Assembly: GCA_030141605.1 (NCBI GenBank)
Contig: JAQGDQ010000222.1
Location: forward strand, 1 to 64,000
Direction: 5' to 3'
Origin: Tubiluchus corallicola
Taxonomy: Eukaryota; Priapulida; Priapulimorpha; Priapulimorphida; Tubiluchidae
DNA length: 64,000 nucleotides
Shown here: positions 24,801 to 37,300 of the stretch, piece by piece
Numbering within the stretch: position 1 is the first letter of the stretch
Layout of the letters: each line of letters begins with the position of its first letter
Made by a program: the position numbers and the translations under genes
Notes under the pieces: generated by a model
Databases searched by the model: none
What the model saw: only the letters and a program-made list of their open reading frames with translations
Told to the model about the DNA's origin: nothing

Positions 24801-25775
24801 ACTTTTTTCTTGACTCAGCTAGGATTAATGATATTTGAAGACATGAGGTTGTTTATCATCCGCGTGCTTGACGAAAAGGGCCTTTTTTGGGTCTGTGCAT
24901 ATAGTGCCTCCCAAGTAAGTATAGTGCCATGTGTGATGAATGACCAATTCGTCTCTACAAATCGTTTCTCGATCTCTTTCGTTGCCATTTATTATCATAA
25001 ACTTGGTTTTTAGTGAATTTACTGACATTTCATAATCAGAACAGAAATCAATTAGCGTGTCCAACTTTTGTATATATTTCTGTCGATTTGAAGCCCGTAT
25101 CATCCATGTAGAGGAGTCCATGAAAGTTTCTTAATCAGTCATCGCTGCCAGTTGCTTTCAGAGCTCGAATGAGCGGGTTTATGTAGTCCCAAAATAGGAG
25201 ACATGAGCTGGGGGACCCCTGCTTTACGATACATCTATAACAGAATAATTCATTTCCGGTAATACTACTGGTGCTGTTGTACATTCTAACAATGGCTTTA
25301 ACATGGTCGTTCCGCATCCATACTCCTTTAACACTCTAATCATTATCACTTGGTCTACCTTGTCATGGGCTTTTTCGCAGTCAACGAATAAAATGAACAT
25401 TTTTTTCTTGAATACGGCAACAGAATTTATCAAAAGTCTTAATGCTAGTATCTGTGCACAACAGTCTCTCCCACATTGATCTCCGACTTGTTCTGCATCA
25501 GGTGCTATCTACAGTTTTAATCTTTCGCTTATAAGGCTGTCGTAGAGTGATTCCTGAGGTGGACCATAAAACCACAGCGAACCAGTTTTGGTAATCTGGC
25601 AATAGTTAAACATTTTAGATTATCTAAAGTAACAGAAATTATCTCATTTCTTAACTTTGTTTAACTAAGGCAGCAACACCTCCACGTTGACTGTCATACA
25701 AGGTTAAATGGCTTCTATAAACAACAAAACGGGGTACATAAAAATTCAATCGTGTTTTACATTCAGATAATAATA

Positions 25776-25807
<32 letters not shown>

Positions 25808-28800
25808 GACGACGACGACGACGACGATGATCTTGGTAATGATGATAATTTTCTGTAACTTTATTCGTACACAAAGTATATTAGCGCAGTACAGTTCACA
25901 CAATACTTTAGTAATATTTACAAATATATTTAGTTACATATTTACAATACATGACGCACAAAATTATACAACAGAAAAAATACAAAACAATAGAGACAGA
26001 AATGGCAATGGCCAACGTTCAACGTTACACATTATTTTTGAAATACGTGATCGTACTTCGTACCTCTAAAAAATGCCGTACCAATTCATGTAGGATTTAC
26101 AATTAAAAGATAAAGAGTAGCATAAAAATTAATTGTAAAAACGATAAGTTTATCAGTTATGTTATGAATTCATGCGTACTATTAAAACAGAACTGCTGTT
26201 TGAACTTCCATACTATTTAATTTAGATTACAGAAGCTACAAAATACAAGGTATGTCCCGAACTTCTTTTGTCGGCAAAGCAAACGTTTAACTCGGGTGAT
26301 ATGCAATGATTAAATCGTTACTGTTTTGCGCAGATCGGCAAAGTTCTAAGCATTCCTCATTAACGACATACATTTTGAAATGTTCTTGCTTCAGCAGAAC
26401 CTGCATAGCTTGAGATGTGTAGTCAATTACTACACATTAGCTAGAAATAACAGTTAAAACAACTGTGTTACATGAATTGGTGTCAAGTGTGAGGCAGCAA
26501 TCTGTAAACAAATATAAACGTAATTTGCGAGAAATGACACCTCCAGCTTCCAAATAACTTGTGACTGTGCCCTCAAAAGGAACCAATTTAGCGGTTTCGT
26601 TTGCGCGTGCTCTGTGTAAATTAGGCGAGAACAGTCAGGCCCGCTGATGAGCAAAATAAGTCGTCACACTGAGTACATTTACGAGAGATTAATAAACACA
26701 TCTAGCTACAATTAATAAACTTTCTCTAAATTAAATAATGCGCCGAATAAGTGTGTATTTCATGTGAGGTCTCAATTGATGATGTCTACGATATAATGCC
26801 TCAAAAGAATTGTACTAGTTTTTGTGTTAAAATTAATAATGAAGTAATTGAATCAAAACCATGTGCAACATATCTAGGAAAGTTCGTTAATGAGCACATT
26901 AACTGGATTTATCCATCATACAAAACATAAAAATTAATTTGTATAACGTGTTTATATAATTTATAAACTCTGAACAATAAAACTGTAATTGATATCAAAA
27001 CTTTAACGAATATTTATTATTGTCAGGTGCATCCATATTTGATCCGACCAATATCACTTACACCACCACTACCACCATCATCATTGTCGTCGTCGTCGTC
27101 AATATCATCCATCATTATCATGATCATCATCACCACTACCACCATCGTCATCATCGAAAATACCAAATATAAAAAAAAACCCAGAAAGCTCCATAAATTT
27201 TATCTACCGTTTTCATCACGGCTTACTTCGCCTGCATTTCATTCACATGTTCTCTCATTCGCTAGTTAAATATTTACAATAGATGATGTACAAAATTATA
27301 TAACAGAAAAAACAAAATAATAAGGAGATAGAAATGACAATGACCAACGTTACGCTTAAAAATGCTATAAAAATCATCTGCATTCAATTAAATCTCCATA
27401 ATAAACGTTAAGGCTTTATTTAATTCAGACAAGTTACAAAAAGAGAAGTCTCGCGCTTCTGTTACATTTAAAATATGCGCGGCCAGAGATAAAACATTAC
27501 AAATTTGATCCTCAGTTAGTTTGCATTATTTTTGATATAACTGTGATTGGACAGGCTTCAGCTTAAATATCATTAATGCATAATTTATAATGCCTTTTGA
27601 CATATATATTTCGCAATAATGGCAGGGATGACAGTGATTAAATTTGTTAGTAATATAAATTCTCGTGTGTAATCTTGATCCGAAAACTTGATCGAGACCG
27701 AGTTTTTAATCGCCCTCTGCAACAAAAACAATTCCAACCATCTCAAAATGGACTGCTGTTTTATACACTAAAGTAAAAATTTTTGCCAATCTCTAACTGT
27801 TATAGTCAATCGATATAATATGCTTAAACACCTCCTTGCAAAGATATATCAGTCTTTTGCATTTTTAATCGCCTTATTAGATATTTTAGAGCATTAATGA
27901 TATCCAGTCAATAGAGACTGTCTTCCTTGACACCAAAAAAATGTAGGTGTAGCCACTTCTTCGGTTTAAAAGATACTTGGTTATAGACATGTAGTTCTCT
28001 TTTCTGCAAATGCATGACATCATATTGAAACTAAGATGGCTACCATTACTTTTATATATCCAGCATGACACTAAATCTTGAATTCAATTATGTGTATTAT
28101 AACACACTTGTGCCAAACTTTATGTTTTTTTTATAAAATGCACGATTTTTAGCTGATGAGCTGCTCCACTCACACATGCAGGCCATGTCCCATGCAGGCC
28201 ACTAACATATGATTCTAAATCAACAGGATATTTATGAATAGGATAAGCATAAACGGACGTAAACAGTTTATGTTAACTTTTGCATTTTTCAACCTAACAT
28301 GAGGTTAAATAATTTTATAGGTTAAAGAGAACCGAAGAAAGAGCAAGGGAGGAGCGAGCAGCTGTATCGAATCTGCTAGAGCACACTAGGGGCGTAGAAC
28401 AATCTGTGATAGCCAGTCAAAGAGAGCTGGTCCAGAGAAAGGACCTCCATGCTCAAAAGTATGCTTGTAGCGTCTCACAGTTCTAACGTCTGTTAAATCA
28501 GTTGAAACAAGTTTTCAATTTAGAACAATTTTGCTGAGTCCAAAAATTTGAGAGATAAAAAAGTACAGTAATATTGTTTTAGCTCTATAAATTGTTAGTG
28601 TATTTTTCCATAAGGGTTAGCATTAAAAGAGGTCCCTTTTTAATGGCGGAACATTTATTTTTCCCCATTAAATTGTGTTTGTGTTAATAAATTTAAAGCT
28701 CAAGTGAATTTTATTGTTGTAAAGATGTTCATGTTGCCATTAGTAACGGTTACAGTTACTGATTACTCTAATCTAACTAACACGTACGCTTGCCATTACA

Positions 28801-31800
28801 GTAAACCTAAAAGGTCCTGGAATTGTGTCCTGTAGGACCTCATTTAGAATGATACCCTATTCTGTCATTGTATAGCCGCGATGTAGTTTCAAGCTTTCTC
28901 GTTTATAAGTAGTCCTTATATTTAAACGAGAACTTATTTAATGTTGTTTAATTCTTTAGAGGCAAAGGATCAACTTTTTCAATTTTTTGACTGTTCTAAA
29001 ACTAAAAGTATTACTTTAATAAATTGTGAATGCTCAACTGCATTTTTACAAAGGTTGTTTTAAAAAAGCCGTTTATACATAGGCAATTTTCTGCACGTAT
29101 TTCTGCTCGATTTTCTGCTGTATGCTAAAACTTAGTGTTTGTGGTATTGTTCTGTAATTTGGTAAAAATTTACTGACGCGAAAATGTGATACACGTGCTT
29201 TTATATAATTACAATGGAATCTTGCACATAGGATCCAAGAGTTGGCTGACAAGCTGAATGAGGTAATGCACACTAAAGACAATTCTGAGAGAAATACTAA
29301 TCAAATCACTGACGAGATGAGAAATATGAAAAATCAACTTGAATCACAGGCTATGGATATACAGTCATTAACTAGTGAACTCAAACACAAATCTCTGCGT
29401 TTTGAAGAGGAAAGCAGGCAATTGGTACGAATAAATAAATTGTAGTATTGTTCTCGTCTAGGCCTCTGTTTTTAATCGACAAAGCAGTTCAATTCTGTAC
29501 TTCTGTGTTTTTCAAGTGCTATCGAAGATAACGTTTTGACATTTATCTTTTTCTTCGATACTTAAAATTAGAGTACGTTCGCTTTAAGACATTATTGTAG
29601 TCGAATATTAATTATTTTTAATTACAACTGCTTATTCTGCTAAATGCCTTTACTTTTTGAATATAGATAATCATTCTGTTTAATACTTTCCCTCAATGCT
29701 GCTGATGACAGAAAAGGGTATGTAGAATAACGTTTTGTTTGCAAATTGTTTTTAAAGCGTGCACATGTAGGTGTTCTAGACTCAGTCTTTTCTTTTTTTC
29801 AAAGTAGACCTCTCTAGTGAAAGTGTGTTTGAAAGCCACCATTTTTGTTGTTTGAGAAACCTGCTTTTCCTAGTTAAATATTCGCAATTACTTGTTTTAC
29901 TTTGAAAAATTTCCGGAAAAAATTCTAGCATTCTCATTTAATACATGCAATACAAATATCCTCGTTGTATAAAAACAATAGACACAATGTCAGTTTTTTT
30001 TATTTTACTACTTATTAATAATTATATTTATTCGTGTGCTTTTTAGTTATTTTTCTGCACCTGTAAGTTTACTTGTATTTTCTTATACTATTTTGCTGTG
30101 TGGTACTTGTGTTATGGAACTAAACAAAAATAAAAATCTAAATTCTAAAAATTAACTATGGCGTGCAGAATCTTAATAAGAAATCATTGAATAAGAAACG
30201 GTATTGAAATTGATTTGCAAATGAATATTTGGGATTGTTTTCTTAACTTACAAACACAGTTTCTGGCCACTGGCGAATAAGAATAAATTTAAGATGAGTC
30301 GAAAGTCTGTAGAGTGTCTTATATTTTTGGCTCAGCAAGCCTAAGAATTTACTGCAAATAACGTTTTATTTATTTATGAGTCATTTTTGTAGTTTAGAAT
30401 TAAATAATGGTCTTTAGATTGCACACTGAAACGTAGCTGCAAGTTGCCATTGCCTATCACTATGTTTACTTACAAATGTTTAATGTTGTTTAAAGGTCAA
30501 GTATTCTAAGACCCATTAAATATTTAAAAGAATATTGCTATAGGGCCAGGTACTGGTTCGTATTGGAAACAGCAGTGTCATTAGAAGTCGAGTTCTTACA
30601 GCCAAGAACTTAAGAAGCAGTGTGCAAACCCCTTTTATGGAGTCTTTTCTTGTAAGTGCTCTGTAGAACTTTGGACGAATTCAGCTCATTTTCGCGCATA
30701 ATATTTACATATTATTTACTCAGCCGTATGAAGCAGATATTTAGGTAGAAACAAGGCTAGATACATTCATTACGTGCAAGGATTAAACTATTGCTGTTGC
30801 GTCAGCTTTTAACAGACATTTTCTCACATGTTCTAGCCTTATAATAGAACATTGTCCAATTTCTTGCACTTTGAATTGAAAGCTAACCAGCGTTCCAAAA
30901 TGTATTATAGAGTTGAGGCGTTTTCCTGATAAACTATGAGAAAATGCCTGTTAAAAGCTGGCAACAGCGGTAACTTAATCCTAATATGTAATCAATGTAG
31001 CTAGCCTTGTTTCTACTTAAAAATGTATGTTTTATGTGGCTAAATAAATAATACGTAGAATAATTCTACATAGGATTTACAAAAAATCTCCATAAAAGGG
31101 TTTATATATCGTCAAAATCGTTGGCTATCAGTTCAAGTAATATGTAAGCAGGTACACACTGTGTGAATTTCAACTGTAATGAAAAGGTAGAAACAGGCCT
31201 AACACAGCTCATAAAATTCGGGATGTATTGAACATTCCTTCCAGCTTTTAGCATTCAATTTCCCACCCAGACACAATATCTGTATTCGCTTCTATAAACT
31301 ATATGGTCAGAAACATTACACTGCGTAAAGATACTATAACATATTAGGCTTGATGTGGGCAATAAAAGGTTGTATTATATACTAGATGCAATGTTATAGA
31401 GTTATTCCTCTTGTGTTCGTAACAACCATTGATTTGCAGCTGGAATCAATTCACAAAACCGACGGTAACAACGTAACAACCAATGACAGCGGCATAATTC
31501 GAAAGCAGACAGAGGAGAGGTAAGTATACCCAAGCGAATGAACTTGTTGAATACCGATGTGATGAATGGGTGATGGAAAATCGATACTCCTGTTCTACAT
31601 GATGCTGAACTAGTTTCCCTTTTTTCGTGTGTACACTTTCACTAACGAAACGTGTCGTTTCTTAAGTCCTTTCCTATGTCAACCCTCAAAACAAGGCTGT
31701 AATTAACAATGCAACTGTACTTCAACCCAAGCCCGGATTTACCTACATGTGGACCCTAGGCCAAACATCAGTGCCCCCCCGCCCCATTTAGGCCTATACT

Positions 31801-34312
31801 TATTGTACAGGGGCCCTTATAATTTTGAATATATTATAATGAAATAGCCAGTGTACACTTGAAACAATGTTATACGGTTGCACGCTGCCCGACAAATTAC
31901 TTTCAATAAGCCCCAGATCCCCGGGGGTTCTAGGCCAATGGCCTGCTACGTCTATTGCTAAATCTGGCCCTGTTGTTCAACCAGCAACGTAATAATAAAA
32001 TTAAAATTATCTGTATGTTTCCGTTGTAATTATTATTAACACGTAAGCATTGTTATTAGCATTACTAAATAGCTTTCTCTGTCATGACAGATGTGACTAC
32101 AGTTTTTTACTTAAAATGTCCGGGTGTAATTCTGATTATTTATAGCGATTTTGAACAAAAATTAACTGTCAAATGTCAAATGTTCAGCAGATAATGCAAA
32201 GGTGTCACTAAGTTATTTTGGGTTATCACAGCAATAATTACCGAAACGAATTACAATAATTTCTTCTTGAGCGGCCAAAGGAATAACTTGTAATTTCCTG
32301 AACCAACTAGATTCCGTTTTTTTGGTTTTACAACTGTTTTTGATGCTTGTAGTAGAAGTTTATAGTTGTAGGGAGAAGGAACAAGAAATAAAATTTGTTC
32401 TCCAGAATTCACATCATGTTTTGGAATAAGTGTGTATGTGTGCATATGATGTCTGTGAACTTGTTCAATACTTACAGAGTAAGAAGTTTACAAAGTATGA
32501 CAGACGACCTGAGTCATCAACTTGAACGTGAAACAGCACAACGCATATCAGCTGAGAAACAATTTCAGCAAAGGTTATCTTAGCTTACAAAAAATTATTG
32601 ACTTTTATTTCTTATTTTTATTTTTATGAGAATTTGTAAGTAAGCAAATTAACTATTATCATTTTTAAAGCTACTAGTTGAGTTTAAAGCGACAATATAC
32701 CCGTTAATCATTAAACTAAACAAAAAAACTTTGTGAAAAAAATGTGAAAAAGCGGAGAATGAATCTGGATTTGAATTAGGCGCTTTATTATTTCAAGATT
32801 AGACACATTGTCATTGAAATAAAAATATGTCGTTTACAGGCACTAATCTTCACTGATGCGGTTGCCGCGAAATTGCATATGACAAAAAGCTAGTGTGTCT
32901 GTTTTTTGTGCATTTTGTGCATTTTGTGCATTTTATACATCAGTCTGTGCGTTTTATGGATCTGGATCTGCCTGTCCACTATGAAAACTATGATCACGTA
33001 AGTTTTCGCAGCTAAGTAAGTTTTACTTTCCTATACAGAATGAATGAAATGGAAGAAGAGATGCTGAGAGTAGCGAAAGAAAGCGAGGAAGCTACGAAGC
33101 AGTTAAAGAATCTACACCGAGAGCAAAACAAAAACACGGACACTGACCGACTTGAGCTGAAGTCAAAACTAGCTAAAATGTCTGACGATCTTGGAACCCA
33201 ATTAACGCAAAAAGAGACTAAGATCCGAGATGAAAATAATAAAAGATTCCAAGAATTAGAAGAGGTACGTGAGCGGGCATCTCTTCTTCATGTTCTGTCG
33301 CTGTTGTGGTGTTCTTTGAAAATTGTTTTAATCGACCTTTTCGGACCGCTCTCGTTTAATAAAAGATTTGCACACAGAATAATCTTGCTTCGTAAGATAA
33401 TATGAGATAACAGAGATACCCATCTGCTTTCATAGCTTTTCTTCTTGCTTCTTTATATCCAAATTCAGTTCGGTTTGTGATGTTGTTCGATCCAGGTAGT
33501 TCTTGCGTTTCTCTTGGTTTCCTTCTGTTTATTTGCCCTACAGTGCACTAGATATTGTTTGTTTTATGACCTTAGCCTAGGTCTCTAGCTCTCATATCTT
33601 AATGCTATTTTTATTATGCAATCTACTGCCTATTGCTTGAAGATTGATTTTATTAGTAACCTTGTCTATCCAAAGAATGCTTAACATTCTGCGGTATGTT
33701 CATGTTTTAAATGCATTGATGCATTTAATCATATTGTTAGAGTCTACGTTTTATGTGAACCGCAAATGTACACGAAAAGCAAGCCCATATGATGAATTTC
33801 AGAAATAATGATCGAATGTTAAAGTGCATTTCATTCTATACATAAAATTTGTCACTACACCGAGGAATACTAAAAATGTTCTTTGTTCAATGCAGGTTCT
33901 AGTCAAAGAACAAGAAGCAAGAGCTGAAAACGAAAATCGTGTTCTGCAGTCTGTAGACGAAAAACTAGACACTTTTCACCAGATGGCTCAAGAAGAGTTT
34001 ACAAACGTAAAGGAAGCACAGAAGGTACAATTTTATGCTAGAAACTATCAACATACATACGCCCGTTGCTGTCACAATGGTATTACCTACAAAGAAAACG
34101 ATTTGCCATATTTTTTTGCACGAGGGTATCTCTTTGCTTCAGAATGAGCGGAAACGAATCCAAGAAAAAGTAGCTAAAACTTATGAAGAAATTGTTTTAG
34201 TAGAACAACAACTAGACGAGACACGACGCCAGGTGGACAGAGTCCTAGCTGCTGAAATTAACACTCGGTAAGTGGCAAAGAATTTTCCAGTACACAAATT
34301 TACACACACACA

Positions 34313-34354
<42 letters not shown>

Positions 34355-37300
34355 AACAAACATATCAATCAATAAATGAGGGAAATAAATGACTGAACGA
34401 AATTAGTAATTTTTTGAGAAGACTGACGTTAAATAGATCGCAACATTTAAGAAAGAATAGATTTTAGTTTAACCAACCTTTAAAACAATGGTGAAGATTT
34501 AGCTTAACAAACTGGCACATTAAAGTTTTATAATGCAGGAAAGCTCAAGATAAAGTGGTCAATGAAAAGCTAATGGACGTCAATGAAAAGTTACGAATGG
34601 GAATGGCAACACTTTCCGCTACAATCACCACCTCGCCGACGCAGCTTGGACAAGGGCCACCAGGATATACTGATGAACAAGAAAAGGTAAAGGCAAATTG
34701 TTTTTTCTAATTAACACTGTCACTAACACTGTGAATTCCACTGAAGTTTTGTCCACTGTAAATACCCGTTTCAGGTAGTCGTAGAGAGTAAAAAATTTAT
34801 AGACCAGCTAGACAGACTTAAGTTATCACAGTCAAGTGGCTAGAAAAACAAGTTTTAATATTTTTGTAATTTTTACAGCTTGTTAATTCTCATAACTCAA
34901 CAAAGTTCTTGAAGAAAAGAGTCATGACAGTAGTCTCATTGAGTAATTCTACTACGATTGTCAGATTAATGGCCGCAAAGCTGCAAATGACGTTTTAGCG
35001 TTTATTTTTATGCGTCATAGCAATAGATTACATAACTGTTTGCTTTATGAGACTTTTTTGATAATAAACCTGGAAACTTGAGAGGTCGTTTCGGGCACCC
35101 GTTTTTGTCTGCCTGTTGCTTTGCTCTTGTCGCCTGATTGACCGTTTTCCCTCCAAAAACATTACCTGATCGCTCAGTCTGCCATGTGTTGACATTTCTA
35201 GGTCGACCTTGTCAGGTCGTCTCCAGTGGGGTTTACCAAGCATCCGGAATGCGTATGCGTTATGTAGATGCGGATATATAAAATCGGTTTATACTGTTTT
35301 CAATGCAAACCGTTTACCAAACCTGCGTTATGAGTTATTTTTTCTCTAGCTATTTTATATTGACTTGTATCGCAGCCATTCCGCAGGTGGATAATGCACA
35401 ACGCATAACGCATTTCGAATGCTAGGTAAACGCCACTTTAATTTGCTCGTTATCACCTGATTGACATTTTCCTTTAAAAACTTTACGTGGTCGCTCAGTC
35501 TGCCGGGTGTTGACCTTTCTAGGTCGACCTTGTCAGGTCGTCTTAGTCGACTCGGTCACAAAAAGAGTGTTTCCTCTACAATAATTTTAGCTGCAAGCCT
35601 ATGCGTATAAAATTTTGCTGTTAAACCCGAATCTTATCTCTAATTTTTTGCTTTTGCAGGTACGACGTGTATTAGCAGACATGATGGACAACACAGAAGA
35701 TACAGCTTTCAGAAATATTCGTGACATGGAGGTGAGAATTGCTAGCTTAAAAGAAGAAATGCTTAAGCTAGAAGAGAAAATGGATAACGTAAGTATAAAA
35801 ACATATTACAAGCTTTCAAATTATATAGTTAGTTAACACTTGCCTGATCCTTGTCTCTTCTGTTAGGGTCAGACAGCAAAAAATAATAGGCTGTTCTTTA
35901 TCTGCCATTCTTTTTGGTCGCTTTTTCTCACATTTGCATAAAACTATCCACATATATTTGCTTTGAGGGAACGTTACTCCCAACGCGTGTGAATAACCAA
36001 TGTTAAAACGTTCTTTCAAATAAATATATGGATGGTCTCAAATAAATGTGTATGCTTTGTATGATAAATTTGTACCTATTTTAATGCCGATTTTATCAAT
36101 TTTTCTCACATTTTAATAAAATATGATCGATCAACTGATGATATCAAATGTATAAATGTTTTTTGCATTTGCCTTATTGAGAACTTAAAAAATACCCAAT
36201 GACAGTCAAATCTACCGATACTGATATAACAGCCGTGTAAAAAGCATTTTTTCTATTTTCAGCCTGATGAGTGGAAAAATAAACAGGTAAGTAATGTAGC
36301 GCTTATGCACGTTACGTTCAATAGTAACCAAGGTATAAGGCATTTTAGGCTAATCTATAAGTATCAGTGTTTGTCCCTATTTCTAACACTAGTAACTATT
36401 ATAGTTTTCAATCACATGAAAAAATGGGAAAAATTATATTCTATCAATTTCTGTGGTCGGCAGAATAGCTGGAGAACCACGTTGTGTGCTCGGCAGAAGT
36501 TAAGCAACGTTGAACTTGGTCAATATGTGGTTAGGATACGCCTGCCATTTCGACGTATTTCCCCCTCTAGAGGTTTATACTCAGCAGCGAGGTTTCGATC
36601 ACGTCATAACCATCTACATAAAGCAGAATCTACTGTGAGAACTGGATGCTGCTTTTTTAGTTCTGGTCGGCTGAAACGTTGACCTTCGTCCAAATACTCG
36701 GTTTTTGTCTGTAATTTATCTTTTTCTAGTTGCTCGATTCTGGCTCAAAAAGTTACCCGGCAGCTTAGTTTACTGAACAGGATGGTCCACTGTTGTCCAA
36801 GCTCTGTCATTATTTGCATGTTATGTAATCCTTTATTTTTATTTTCTAGACCATTTAGCACTTTTCTTCTTTCTGAATCATCTCTCATTTCATTCCATTC
36901 CTGTGTTGCTCTATTTTTTTGTAAATGGTCAACCTTCTAATTTCAAATGAGCTAAACAAGCCTAAGCTAAAAGAATATCGTATTATTAAAAATTGAATAT
37001 CCTTTGGGTTTTTAAGCAAGGCTGTGAATTATAAGCTTTCATTTTTTTCATTTTTCCAAATTTTCTCGACTTTGTCTTTTTCTCTCTTGATACTTTATTA
37101 TTCTCTTCTTGTTTCTTTCATAAGTTTTTGTACTAAGGATGTCTTTTCTACTAATGATATAACGGTGAAAAACTAAAAATTCATTAGCTTTTTACATTAA
37201 TAGCTTATCTATTCTACTTCTTATTTAGCCTCAAAATAGGCCGGTTAGTTCAATGACTGTTGCACCGATTCCAACCATTGTAGAGGTAATTTTCGCAAAA

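Noticed and set aside
36305-36682. 125-codon plus-strand frame
   Set aside because: It overlaps the 5S-related element and reads through it; no protein family match and no splice fit with the coiled-coil exons.
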